From the NCBI GenBank assembly GCA_031288175.1, contig JAITRW010000035.1:1-53222 (forward strand): DNA of 53,222 nucleotides, given 5' to 3'. A program made the position numbers and the translations under genes. This DNA comes from Tannerellaceae bacterium. Lineage in GTDB: Bacteria > Bacteroidota > Bacteroidia > Bacteroidales > Tannerellaceae. Every line of letters begins with the position of its first letter. Position 1 is the stretch's first letter. This document shows positions 18,578-26,508 of the stretch, one piece after another. The notes under the pieces were generated by a model. That model did not search any database. It saw only the letters and a program-made list of their open reading frames with translations, and was not told the origin of the DNA.

Positions 18578-20185
18578 TTACCAGCCCGCATTTTGCTGCT
18601 TAGCAAGAGTTGGGTTGCGGACAATGTCATTGACGGGGATGGGCCACAGGAAACGCTTGTCGTCATAGGGAATGAACGCTCGGCTGCTGGTGTACCACTC
18701 TTCTTTCACCGGTGTGTTCACCGCAAAGGCGTTACTCTTGGATGCATTTTTATACTCAATCTTCGCAGGGATACCGCCCGAGGACACAAGGTCGTCAGCG
18801 GCCAGGCGGTGTATATCCTCCCAACGGCGCCCCTCCCCATGAAACTCTATCCGGCGTTCCCAAACGATAGCTTCCAGCCATTCCTTGTCGGTAGTGAACG
18901 AAGATGAGGTATAGGCTTGCGTAGTAAAATCGGACAGTGAACGGTTGCGCACCGCATTCAGCAACTCTATGGACAACTCCCTATCACCTGTCCGCAACGC
19001 AGCCTCCGCATAATTGAGCAACACCTCCGCGTAACGGATGATAGGCGCATACTCCGCCCGGGTAAGCACCTCCTTATACTTGTCGCAGAAATAATACTGG
19101 TCCGATTCCCGATACAGCAGCAACTCGCGACGCTTATCGTCCTCCAGCCAGTAAGAGCTGTTGTAGAGCGTGGGCGAGGAGGTCACGATGGCGCGCCCTC
19201 CCGTGCGGGCGGACATCATAGCCGCCATGGCCCCGTTGACACTGGCTTCGTCGTCGGAGCTGTTTTCGATGGAGAAGATGGATTCGGTATTATTTTGATA
19301 GGAAGTAAAAGGAATGTCAGGCGTGGCGGCCAACTGATAACCTCCGACGGGGGAAACGAAAGGTGCTTCTTCCCCGGATACCAGCTTGGCGGCTTCTTCG
19401 ATCACCTTTTCCCACTCCCGCCTGTGCAGGTACACTCGCGTCTTGAGGGCTATTACGCTCCCTTTGGATACCCGCGTGATGCCGTTCACGGGGTGCACCG
19501 CGTTATCGCTGAACAGGCTTTCCGCCTCGTCAAGGTCTTTGAGGATTTGCCCATAGCTCTCGGATACCGTAGAGCGACCTATCAGCAGGGCGGCCTTAAT
19601 CTCATCCGGTGTATTGATGGCCGTCACGTAGAGCGGCAACCCGTAATCGTTGTTCCCCGATACGTTGACGGGAAGCGTGAAATGAACCATCAGCCCGTGG
19701 TACGTCAATGCACGCAAGAAAAGCATCTCCCCCTTGTAGGTATCACCCTCCTCTTCCGTGAGGATCCCTTCGGATACCGCCTGTTCGATACCCCGCATGA
19801 CGGTATTTACGCGGTTGATACATTCGAAGGAGTTTTCCCAATAGTACTGGTTGTTGGACGTCGAGGTACCATAGGTGGCCGAGTAGGTGATGTCGTAGAA
19901 GATGGCCGTCAGGTTCATATCTTCGCCCCGCATCTCCCCTTGCAGGATAGACGCCGCCCCGAAGGGATAGCCTCGCGAATACGAATCGCCATAACGCCCG
20001 CACTGCGCCCCATCGTACGCGCCGATGACGGACAGCTCGCAGTGCTCCGGGGTATCGAAAGCCGTCAGCTCGGAGAACTTGTCAATGGGCACGAGGTCAA
20101 TTACCTGCTTTTCGCAAGCGGTGAGGAAGGTTCCCGCCAGGATTACGAAGAGGAGGGATATATGTTTGATGAGTTGATGGAACAT
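18578..20185 (-). CDS. SusD/RagB-like outer-membrane lipoprotein
   Basis: 535 residues with a lipoprotein signal peptide (LLFVILAGTFLTAC, lipid-modified Cys near residue 24). It has the SusD helical pattern, ending in the typical C-terminal block RRIEFHGEGRRWEDIHRL and DKRFLWPIPVNDI. SusD proteins sit as a lid on SusC and deliver glycans or peptides to the pore. It follows the SusC body by 27 bases on the same strand, so its expression should follow the SusC inversion switch. No glycoside hydrolase is next to the pair, so the substrate is unknown. Confidence 0.93.
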   Translation of the reverse strand: MFHQLIKHISLLFVILAGTFLTACEKQVIDLVPIDKFSELTAFDTPEHCELSVIGAYDGAQCGRYGDSYSRGYPFGAASILQGEMRGEDMNLTAIFYDITYSATYGTSTSNNQYYWENSFECINRVNTVMRGIEQAVSEGILTEEEGDTYKGEMLFLRALTYHGLMVHFTLPVNVSGNNDYGLPLYVTAINTPDEIKAALLIGRSTVSESYGQILKDLDEAESLFSDNAVHPVNGITRVSKGSVIALKTRVYLHRREWEKVIEEAAKLVSGEEAPFVSPVGGYQLAATPDIPFTSYQNNTESIFSIENSSDDEASVNGAMAAMMSARTGGRAIVTSSPTLYNSSYWLEDDKRRELLLYRESDQYYFCDKYKEVLTRAEYAPIIRYAEVLLNYAEAALRTGDRELSIELLNAVRNRSLSDFTTQAYTSSSFTTDKEWLEAIVWERRIEFHGEGRRWEDIHRLAADDLVSSGGIPAKIEYKNASKSNAFAVNTPVKEEWYTSSRAFIPYDDKRFLWPIPVNDIVRNPTLAKQQNAGW

Positions 20186-20212
20186 AATCGTATTCTTTAA
20201 TAGTTTTAGTGT

Positions 20213-23143
20213 TTAGAAACTGAGGTTGGCACCCACCGTGATCGTCCGCTGCTGAGGCATCCCGTCAAAATCAGCCCCCCGCCGGGTGGAGGTCTCCGGG
20301 TCCAACCCCGTGTACTTGGTCACCGTAAAGACATTCTGCGCCTGCACATACACCCGCAACTTGGAAATGTCCACCTTCGACAGGAAAGACTTCGGTAGCG
20401 TATAGCCGATAGACACATTCGCGAGCTTCAGGAAAGAGGCGTCTTCCACAAAGTGGGAGTCCGAGAATCCGTCGTTGAATAGCACGTCGGTATCCCCATA
20501 GCCGATACGTGGAGTGAGACCGTCGCCGGGCTTGTCCTTGCTCTGCCAACGACCCAGTATCTCCTTGCCGTTGTTGCTGAAGTCCATGTTCAGCAGCGAG
20601 GACTGGCGCGTCACGTTCATAATTTTGTTCCCGCCCGAGAAGCGGAAGAAAATGTTCAGGTCGAAACCCTTGTAAGTGAAACTGTTGTTGAAGCCGCCGA
20701 ACCAGGTGGGTAACGAAGAGCCGAGCACCTTGCGGTCATCGGTGGCGGAGAGGGAAGAGGGTTGGGAGACATCTTCGGGATGTTCGGGGTCATACACCGC
20801 ATAGTCATAGCCGTTTATCTTGGTATCCCCGAACGTATCGAACTGTACCAAAGTGCCGTCGGCCTTGCGCCATATTGGGTTACCGTTCTCCGGATTCACC
20901 CCGTAATAATCGAAGCCGTAAATCGCATGGATCGATTCCCCCTCCCTTACTATCGTAAAATCGCCGATGATATCTTCCCCATTCACCAGTGACACTACCT
21001 CGTTCCTGATCAAAGAGAAGTTCACGTCCGCCTGCCACGTCACCGTACCTGTCAACGGTGTTCCCGACAGATTAAATTCAAGACCCCAGTTGTTCACCTT
21101 CCCTACGTTGTCGTAATACCGGTTGTAGGGTATACCCAGCGTAGGCGCCGTAGGTACCGCCATCACCAGGTCTTTGGTATTCTTACGGAAGTACGCGAAC
21201 TCGAATCCCAAACGCCCGCCGAACAGCGATCCGTCTAACCCAAGGTCAAGCGTCTCCGTACTCTCCCATTTCAGCTTGTTGTTACCCATGTTGCTCCACG
21301 CTATACCTGTCTCATAACCGTACCGTTTAGCCGAATACGTCCCCAGGTAAGGGAAGTTGGAGCCGCTCACGTCGCTACTCACGTCGGCATCGCGCAGGTC
21401 CGAGTTCCCTATCGTCGCATAGCTGGCCCGCAAACGCAGGTCGCTGAACCACGATTCCAGGCCCGCTTCCTCCCAAAATGCTTCCCGCGAAATACGCCAT
21501 GCCACCGATCCTCCGTAGAACGCTCCCCAGCGGGTATCCTTCGGCAGACGCGACAAGCCGTCCCACCGGTACGAGGCGCCCACGTAATACTTGCTGTCGT
21601 AGTTATAGTTTCCTCGCAACAGGTACGACGCCAGCCCGTTGGACGTCTTGCCGCCGCCCACCGACTTGTCGCCGAAACTGCCGGAGATGATATGTTCGGT
21701 GAAGAAGGGATCGGACAGTTGTAGCACTTCGGAATACACCCATTCGTAGTCCGTATAGGTATACTCCTGCACCGCGGTAAGACCCAAGCTGTGTTTGTCA
21801 TTGAACACTCGGTTGAAATTCAGTATGTTCTGCCAGTTCCAGTTGTAATACGTCGTATTCTCTTCATCCAGAAGACCCCCGTAGCCGTAGCCGTCCCCCG
21901 ATTCGCTGTTCCACACCATGTAGTCGTTCAGCCCCGTCCAGTCCAGCCCCGCCTGGGAACGCAGCGTCAGCCCTTCCAGGAACTTTACCTCCCCAAATCC
22001 GCTACTGATAATGCGCGTCGAACGAGAGCGGTTTACATTGTTATCCGTCGCCCAGACAATGTTCTGTATACCATTATCTATATAGCTCAGGTTAGAGCCT
22101 CTGCCCAGCGCCTTGCGGTTGTCGGCATCGATGTTGTACCCCGTCTTATCCTTAGCATTGAATACCGCCACGTTGGGTAGCATACGCACCCCCGCAAAAC
22201 CCACGCTCCCCAGCGAGTTCTCTTCGTTCATCACCCCATACAGCGTCGTCCGCGACGCCTGGGCATTCACCCCTATCTCCAGCCACTTGTTCGCCTTCTG
22301 CGTCAGGTTGGCTTTCACCGTGTAACGCTCCTGGCTGCTCCCCCGCACGATACCCTCCATGTCCGTATACCCCAGGGAGGCGTAATACTGTCCCTTGTCA
22401 TTCCCGCCCGAAGCGGCAAGGGTATGGCTCTGCTGGGAGGCCTTCCGGAAGAGGTAGTCGTTCCAGTTGGTGTCCGTGCCGTCGTAGACGGCTTGTTCGG
22501 TGGCGTCCTCGTCCCAGTTCTTGAACTTTTCGTTGGCGATTTCTACAAACTCTCTGGCGTTCAGCAGCTCATGCAGGTTAGAGGCCGAAGAGGATCCCCA
22601 AAACCCGTCATACGTCACCTTCGCCGACCCCTTGGTGCCCTGTTTGGTGGTGATCAGCACTACGCCGTTGGCAGCCCGCGAACCGTATACTGCCGTAGCC
22701 GCCCCGTCTTTGAGGATTTCTATCGACTGGATGTCATTGCCGTTGATGTCGCTCAAAGGGTTGTAACGCCCGTAGAGCTGCTGTTTCTGTCCCGAATTGA
22801 CGGGCACCCCGTCGATAATCACCAATGGGTCTCCGCTCGACGAAATCGTGCTCGCTCCACGGATCGTGAACTTAGGTGACACACCCACCATACCGCTCGA
22901 GGTAGTCACCTGCACGCCCGCCGCACGTCCAGCCAGCTGGCTGTCGAAGGAGGGGGCCGAGAGGCTGCCTATCTCCTCGCCCGCGATGCGCGCTATGGAA
23001 CTGGTGACGTCCTTCTTCCTCTGGGTGCCGTATCCCACCACCACCACCTCATCCAGGTTCTGCGCATCCAGCTTGAGCACTACTCGCATCGATGCCTGTA
23101 CAGGCAGTTCCTGGGAGGCCATCCCCACATAAGAAATCACCAT
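20213..23143 (-). CDS. SusC/RagA TonB-dependent receptor, body without its N-terminus (switch OFF)
   Basis: 976 codons beginning inside the regulatory beta-sandwich (MVISYVGMASQELPVQA), then the TonB-box region LDEVVVVGYGTQ, plug domain and beta-barrel ending in RTITVGANLSF. The signal peptide and first half of the CarboxypepD_reg-like domain are absent. The missing part lies on the opposite strand at 23266-23475. The first codons of the body lie in an inverted recombination site: S-S-S-R-T-M-V-I is encoded from both copies. Inverting the segment would give one in-frame receptor of 70 + 976 residues, close to the 1038 of the second SusC. As sequenced the body has no visible promoter or export signal. 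Confidence 0.93.
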   Translation of the reverse strand: MVISYVGMASQELPVQASMRVVLKLDAQNLDEVVVVGYGTQRKKDVTSSIARIAGEEIGSLSAPSFDSQLAGRAAGVQVTTSSGMVGVSPKFTIRGASTISSSGDPLVIIDGVPVNSGQKQQLYGRYNPLSDINGNDIQSIEILKDGAATAVYGSRAANGVVLITTKQGTKGSAKVTYDGFWGSSSASNLHELLNAREFVEIANEKFKNWDEDATEQAVYDGTDTNWNDYLFRKASQQSHTLAASGGNDKGQYYASLGYTDMEGIVRGSSQERYTVKANLTQKANKWLEIGVNAQASRTTLYGVMNEENSLGSVGFAGVRMLPNVAVFNAKDKTGYNIDADNRKALGRGSNLSYIDNGIQNIVWATDNNVNRSRSTRIISSGFGEVKFLEGLTLRSQAGLDWTGLNDYMVWNSESGDGYGYGGLLDEENTTYYNWNWQNILNFNRVFNDKHSLGLTAVQEYTYTDYEWVYSEVLQLSDPFFTEHIISGSFGDKSVGGGKTSNGLASYLLRGNYNYDSKYYVGASYRWDGLSRLPKDTRWGAFYGGSVAWRISREAFWEEAGLESWFSDLRLRASYATIGNSDLRDADVSSDVSGSNFPYLGTYSAKRYGYETGIAWSNMGNNKLKWESTETLDLGLDGSLFGGRLGFEFAYFRKNTKDLVMAVPTAPTLGIPYNRYYDNVGKVNNWGLEFNLSGTPLTGTVTWQADVNFSLIRNEVVSLVNGEDIIGDFTIVREGESIHAIYGFDYYGVNPENGNPIWRKADGTLVQFDTFGDTKINGYDYAVYDPEHPEDVSQPSSLSATDDRKVLGSSLPTWFGGFNNSFTYKGFDLNIFFRFSGGNKIMNVTRQSSLLNMDFSNNGKEILGRWQSKDKPGDGLTPRIGYGDTDVLFNDGFSDSHFVEDASFLKLANVSIGYTLPKSFLSKVDISKLRVYVQAQNVFTVTKYTGLDPETSTRRGADFDGMPQQRTITVGANLSF

Positions 23144-23166
23144 AGTTCGCGAAGAACTATGGTGAT
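23136..23166 (+). repeat. left recombination site of the SusC-1 inversion switch
   Basis: Arms ATCACCATAGTTC (23136-23148) and GAACTATGGTGAT (23154-23166) are perfect 13-bp mirror complements around the core GCGAA (23149-23153). The same sequence occurs inverted at 23461-23483; identity runs over 25 bp (23134-23158 with 23461-23485). Confidence 0.9.
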
Positions 23167-23221
23167 GACAGTAAAAGGAAAAAATGAAGTAAAAAAAGAG
23201 TTCCTATTTGGGATTTTCCAT

Positions 23222-23229
23222 TACATTTG
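23222..23229 (+). promoter_or_regulatory. -7 element on the invertible segment
   Basis: TACATTTG matches TAnnTTTG, 37 bases before the ATG at 23266. Inversion would turn it toward the SusC body. A TTTG at 23207-23210 is closer than the usual -33 distance. Confidence 0.55.
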
Positions 23230-23265
23230 TCCCCCAGTTTTGAATATTAATTAGCAAAGAAAGAC

Positions 23266-23538
23266 ATGAAAAAAGCGCTGTTCGTGGGCTTGTGCTTGAT
23301 GATAAGCATGGCCGTAACGGTGGCCCAGCAAACGCGGGTGACGGGGACGGTCTTGTCAAGTGAAGACGGGGAGCCGGTAATCGGTGCATCGGTGATGGTA
23401 AAAGGTACTTCGCAGGGTACCATCACGGACATCGACGGGAAGTTTGAAATGGAAGTACCTAGTTCTTCGCGAACTATGGTGATTTTTATTCCTTCATACA
23501 GCTCATACACAATGGATTGCATATCAAGGGAGGTATAA
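23266..23538 (+). CDS. N-terminal cassette of SusC-1 (signal peptide and start of regulatory domain)
   Basis: The first 70 codons are typical SusC N-terminus: signal peptide (MKKALFVGLCLMISMAVTVA) then VTGTVLSSEDGEPVIGASV and GTSQGTITDIDGKF, the CarboxypepD_reg-like motif also present in SusC-2. After the recombination site the frame runs 20 residues into unrelated sequence and stops at 23538, so in this orientation it yields only a 90-residue exported fragment. After inversion the same codons join the body at 23143 in frame. Confidence 0.87.
   Translation: MKKALFVGLCLMISMAVTVAQQTRVTGTVLSSEDGEPVIGASVMVKGTSQGTITDIDGKFEMEVPSSSRTMVIFIPSYSSYTMDCISREV
23458..23483 (-). repeat. right recombination site of the SusC-1 inversion switch
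   Basis: Core TTCGC (23466-23470), the complement of the left core, flanked by TAGTTC on the left and GAACTATGGTGAT (23471-23483) on the right. The left arm is less perfect than at the other site because it encodes E-V-P of the signal cassette. Confidence 0.88.
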
Positions 23539-23546
23539 GGTATCTT
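23498..23546 (-). pseudogene. remnant of the 3' end of an AAA/DUF4143 ATPase gene
   Basis: On the minus strand the bases around TATGCAATCCATTGTGTATGA closely match the last codons and stop of the intact ATPase at 26509-26545 (TATGCAACCCATTGTGTATGA). Only the tail is left, directly against the right recombination site, so the rest was lost by deletion or rearrangement. Confidence 0.55.
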
Positions 23547-23567
23547 ATTCTCCCGCTCTTCGCAACT

Positions 23568-23615
23568 ATCCTCACCGACTTCCGGTTTTTTCCCTACCTT
23601 CCCCCCCCCCCCCCC
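23568..23615 (+). repeat. copy of the 541-gene promoter region ending in a 15-C tract
   Basis: CTCACCGACTTCCGG plus T-run and CCCTACCTT repeats the sequence upstream of the 541-residue gene (24513-24543), but here TACCTTTG is replaced by TACCTT and 15 consecutive C (23601-23615). The C-tract is long enough to vary by slippage. Confidence 0.65.
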
Positions 23616-23628
23616 ATGAGACCGATGT

Positions 23629-23709
23629 TGCCCCATACTCCTCCCCGGCGTTTTGTTTGGCTTCCTCTTTGGCTCTGTAGGCTATAAATTTACCGGACAA
23701 ACAAAATGA
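23629..23709 (+). pseudogene. C-terminal remnant of small membrane protein A
   Basis: The frame ends GVLFGFLFGSVGYKFTGQTK and resembles the C-terminus of the intact A protein at 24175-24465 (GAVIAGIFGYVGYKLKLKEHK). An in-frame TGA lies upstream, so the 5' part is gone. Its stop overlaps the next ATG as ATGA, the same A-to-B coupling as in the other copies. Confidence 0.6.
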
Positions 23710-23900
23710 TTGAAACGGATATTTCCTTGCTCATGCTTGCTGGCCCCTTTGTCCTGGCCTTATTAGCCTTCAGGCTTTGGATTTACCCCCCCCATGGCAA
23801 CCGTTGGTTGATAGTATTGGCGAAGATTAATACCCCCCCCCGACATCCCTGCCTTAGCGGCAACCCCTCCCCTTCAATAAAGCTCCCTCACAACTCATAG
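23706..23900 (+). CDS. small membrane protein B, copy 1 (64 residues)
   Basis: One hydrophobic segment (LLMLAGPFVLALLAFRLWIY) followed by HGNRWL, the same pattern (small-residue G-P/G-G, W, then G-x-RW-[LV]) seen in the B proteins at 24057, 26216 and 33563. The 30-residue tail is proline/serine-rich and passes through C-tracts, so the real protein may have been shorter before a frameshift. It follows a remnant A gene with ATGA overlap. Family unknown to me. Confidence 0.5.
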   Translation: MIETDISLLMLAGPFVLALLAFRLWIYPPHGNRWLIVLAKINTPPRHPCLSGNPSPSIKLPHNS

Positions 23901-24056
23901 TTTCCCTCTTCATATATATTCTTTTCGCGCTTTGTCCATCTTTTTTTTGTTTGTGACGGCGGTTAAAATGGTCTTCATAGTGACAAACACACATCTCTTT
24001 CCCAAAATATCCCCCTCCCGCTGTAACACTCGCCACTGCGGGCCTTAGGCAGGCGA

Positions 24057-24188
24057 TTACCCCTCTTCCTCTTCCTCCCCGTCCAGCCACCGCTCCCCCC
24101 ACTTCGTGTTCAGCCACACTGCTATCCCTAGTGCGATCAGTGCGATCGGCCCATAATACATCAGTAGAAATTTGCTAAAGTCTGTCAT
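24057..24188 (-). CDS. small membrane protein B, copy 2 (43 residues)
   Basis: Sequence pattern: MTDFSKFLLMYYG, hydrophobic helix PIALIALGIAVWL, then KWGERWLDG and five glutamates. One membrane helix with an acidic tail. The start overlaps the end of gene A (24175) by 14 bases, so A and B are probably translated as a pair. Homology to the other B copies is read from the shared YG...W...G-x-RWL pattern. Function unknown. Confidence 0.62.
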   Translation of the reverse strand: MTDFSKFLLMYYGPIALIALGIAVWLNTKWGERWLDGEEEEEG

Positions 24189-24465
24189 CTTTATGTTCTT
24201 TTAATTTTAATTTGTAGCCTACATAACCGAATATCCCTGCAATCACCGCGCCCAGACCCACCATCAGCACTATCTCTGACAACTCCACTTCATCCCGCTT
24301 CAGGAAGTACGCCACCAATCCCCCTAATATCAGAATATTGTACGTCCCTTTTGACCAGTCCCCCATCAACCCCGACAAGTAACCCACCCCCGCCTTTCGG
24401 CTTATCCGCCCTGTACCCCTGCGACCCTGTGTTACGCCGCCTCCCCTCACTATCCCCTTCTTCAT
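24175..24465 (-). CDS. small membrane protein A, copy 1 (96 residues)
   Basis: A basic N-terminus rich in G and R (MKKGIVRGGGVTQGRRGTGR) precedes two hydrophobic segments (YNILILGGLVAYFL and IVLMVGLGAVIAGIFGYVGY) and a charged tail. The G-x-x-SK-x-[TY]-x-I start of the first helix and GA[LV][LIV] in the second are shared with the copy at 33687. The start was placed at 24465 because it follows a conserved leader (TATATTTGCGG...GGCAGGATG) also found at 33443-33478. It is divergent from the 541-residue gene. Function unknown. Confidence 0.62.
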   Translation of the reverse strand: MKKGIVRGGGVTQGRRGTGRISRKAGVGYLSGLMGDWSKGTYNILILGGLVAYFLKRDEVELSEIVLMVGLGAVIAGIFGYVGYKLKLKEHKDDRL

Positions 24466-24490
24466 CCTGCCTTTTTTTCTTTTCTCTCCG

Positions 24491-24498
24491 CAAATATA
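24491..24498 (-). promoter_or_regulatory. -7 element for the A-B gene pair
   Basis: CAAATATA on the plus strand reads TATATTTG on the minus strand, 26 bases before gene A. The same element and leader recur at 33443 in the decayed copy. Confidence 0.5.
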
Positions 24499-24537
24499 CT
24501 TATAATACTTTTTCTCACCGACTTCCGGTTTTTCCCC

Positions 24538-24545
24538 TACCTTTG
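24538..24545 (+). promoter_or_regulatory. -7 element for the 541-residue gene
   Basis: TACCTTTG, a full TAnnTTTG match, lies 33 bases before the ATG at 24579 and back to back with the A-B promoter. Confidence 0.55.
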
Positions 24546-24578
24546 CCCCTGTACTATTTAATTTAATCCTTTGCACCC

Positions 24579-26204
24579 ATGTACAGCCTTCCTAAGATTC
24601 TCCCCCTCCTCCTCCCCCTTGCCTTTGCTCATGCGCAATCCTTTGACTCCAAAAACGCCGACCTCGCCGGACTTATTGACTATGCCCCCCTCCATGATAT
24701 CTTCCTCGAAAAAGACCAAATCGCCTTCCAGTTCCATGGTCTCCCCCTCCCTTCCAACCCCTCCCTCACCGGCCTCACCGACACCTTTAACTGGGCCTAC
24801 CTCACCGAACGACACCTCCTCCTTCACCTCGTCAAGCCTGCTTCCGATGGTGCCTCCTCCACCTCTTACCTCTACACCTTCGTCACACCCAACCGGTCTA
24901 TCAACCTTGATTCCATCAAAGACGGCAAGCAACGCCTCGCCCATTTCGAATGGATTCTCGCCGACTGGGTAGCCTTCGAGGAAGTAGCCCTCTTTACCTC
25001 CGACTATGAGTTCCGCTCCCTCCTCAATCCCACCCTCTTCTTCCCTTTCGCCCAGAATCGCTGTGACATCTATTACTCCCTCTTTGGACTGTTCCGCCCC
25101 AACGTCGGATCTCCCCCCTCCAATCCTTTCTCCCCCGGCCTTTGGGACTATACCAAATGGCAGCGTTGCTCCGCCCTCGCCAACATGCTCGCCGACATTG
25201 ATCTTTACATCTCCTTAGGGGGCTTTAACTGGGACATATACCCCGACATAAAGGTCGTCGACTGCCTCTACCGACATAAAGCCGCCGACCAGGATTTCTT
25301 TTCCCTCATCCCCTTCGCCACCGACCAAACCCCTTACCTCTACTCCATCCTCCGAGACGCCTTTGTCTACCGACAAGTACTCGTCACCGAATCTCCCTCC
25401 CTTCCCGTCGCCGTCACCGACTTCGACGCTCAGTCCAACTACGCCCTCATCTATAAGATTGAAGACCAAATCACTTCCCCCCGCAAGCTCAAGCCTTGGA
25501 AAGACACCTACGGGATAAATGGAAGGTATTATGTACATTCCTGGGCTTACGTCACCTCCCGTAATTGTATCGTCCACGTAGCCGTCGAACGCCGCTCGAA
25601 TTTTGATGTCTCCGCTTGGACCTTCACCCTCGTCTCTCTCGAAATGGTTGATGTCAACGCCATTCGTAACGGTTCCAAAAAAATCAAAGATTTTCAATGG
25701 GCTATCTCCGGCGGTGTCTTCTACGCCGGCATTGACGATGGCGACCATGCCTATATCTCCTCCAGGAATGAGCCCCCTAATGAAAACGATGAACTCTTCT
25801 TCCGATATGGACACACCCTCAACGACCTCATGAAATTCAGAAAAGACCTCCAGGACGGCAAAAATGACGGCGTTGAGCAACCCGCTTACATCCTCGCCCT
25901 CCTCAACCACGTCGCCGACCCGCACACCGCCCTCTTGCAAGGTTTTCAATGGCCTTCCGCCGACGACCTCAACGACGTGATACTCTTCGATGTCAAGGAA
26001 GATGCCAGCAAGCAACAGTTTGAGGGCAACAACGCCGTCACCACCTTCGAAAAGTTTTATAACGAGGGAGGTAACGATGATACTTACGCCGAAGTCTTTT
26101 TCTTCCACCCCGATTACACCCCCTACAAAAACCGCACCCGTTACCATTCCCTCGCCGCCGACCCCACCCGGGAGTTCCTCTTCAACCTCTACAAAGACAA
26201 ATAA
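24579..26204 (+). CDS. secreted protein of unknown family (541 residues)
   Basis: An N-terminal signal peptide (ILPLLLPLAFAHAQ) is followed by about 520 residues rich in aromatic and acidic positions. I recognise no domain. The C-terminal part (about 440-540: ALLNHVADPHTALLQGFQWPS, later VFFFHPDYTPYKNR) recurs as a fragment at 33212-33412. Codon third positions are overwhelmingly C and the coding strand is poor in G, a composition shared by the whole 23.6-26.5 kb stretch. It is divergent from an A-B pair and convergent with another. Probably periplasmic or surface; role unknown. Confidence 0.75.
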   Translation: MYSLPKILPLLLPLAFAHAQSFDSKNADLAGLIDYAPLHDIFLEKDQIAFQFHGLPLPSNPSLTGLTDTFNWAYLTERHLLLHLVKPASDGASSTSYLYTFVTPNRSINLDSIKDGKQRLAHFEWILADWVAFEEVALFTSDYEFRSLLNPTLFFPFAQNRCDIYYSLFGLFRPNVGSPPSNPFSPGLWDYTKWQRCSALANMLADIDLYISLGGFNWDIYPDIKVVDCLYRHKAADQDFFSLIPFATDQTPYLYSILRDAFVYRQVLVTESPSLPVAVTDFDAQSNYALIYKIEDQITSPRKLKPWKDTYGINGRYYVHSWAYVTSRNCIVHVAVERRSNFDVSAWTFTLVSLEMVDVNAIRNGSKKIKDFQWAISGGVFYAGIDDGDHAYISSRNEPPNENDELFFRYGHTLNDLMKFRKDLQDGKNDGVEQPAYILALLNHVADPHTALLQGFQWPSADDLNDVILFDVKEDASKQQFEGNNAVTTFEKFYNEGGNDDTYAEVFFFHPDYTPYKNRTRYHSLAADPTREFLFNLYKDK

Positions 26205-26215
26205 TCCCCCCTAAC

Positions 26216-26338
26216 TCATAGCTCATCCACCCATCTCCGCCCCCGTTTCGTGAACCGCATCCACCATGCCCATACACACAATCCCAACACTATCCCCCCC
26301 CCATAAATTGACAGCATCACTATATTTCCCGTATGCAT
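26216..26338 (-). CDS. small membrane protein B, copy 3 (40 residues)
   Basis: MHTGNIVMLSIYGGG then IVLGLCVWAWW and KRGRRWVDEL: one helix followed by the G-x-RW-[LV] motif of the B family. The three central glycines are encoded by nine consecutive G (C on the plus strand), so slippage could switch the frame. It lies 10 bases after the A remnant and converges on the 541-residue gene. Function unknown. Confidence 0.57.
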   Translation of the reverse strand: MHTGNIVMLSIYGGGIVLGLCVWAWWMRFTKRGRRWVDEL

Positions 26339-26348
26339 CGCTATTCCT

Positions 26349-26500
26349 TTATTTTGCCGTTAGATAACCCAATAATCCAAATATTATCGTCACCACCGCC
26401 CCCAAACTCACCATCGTTCCCCATTTCTCCCACTCCTCAGGCTCCCCGAACAAAAAAACTATCCCGCCCAGGCACACCACTAATAAACGAATACTTCGCC
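26349..26500 (-). pseudogene. small membrane protein A, copy 2, 5'-truncated
   Basis: The frame reads SIRLLVVCLGGIVFLFGEPE, then WGTMVSLGAVVTIIFGLLGYL and TAK-stop, clearly like the A protein at 33687-33908 (YSFIVVCLAGVALMF; YGLMTAFGALLTIMV). The 5' part is replaced by the end of the ATPase gene at 26509, so insertion or recombination of the ATPase cut this copy. Confidence 0.6.
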
Positions 26501-26508
26501 TACGCCAC

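Larger units (their letters stand above)
23136..23483. other. invertible DNA segment carrying promoter and N-terminus of SusC-1
   Basis: About 320 bp between the two inverted cores. It holds a TACATTTG promoter element, the ATG, the signal peptide and about 65 codons of the SusC regulatory domain, all pointing right, away from the body. To the right there is no SusC continuation, so this orientation is OFF. Comparable SusC/RagA inversions are established in Bacteroides fragilis. The frame match across the site is read directly; the recombinase and actual inversion are inferred. Confidence 0.88.

Noticed and set aside
25215-26147. 310-codon minus-strand frame opposite the 541-residue gene
   Set aside because: Valine/glycine-rich mirror of the C-rich plus-strand gene; the plus strand has a signal peptide and a homologous fragment elsewhere, the minus strand has neither.
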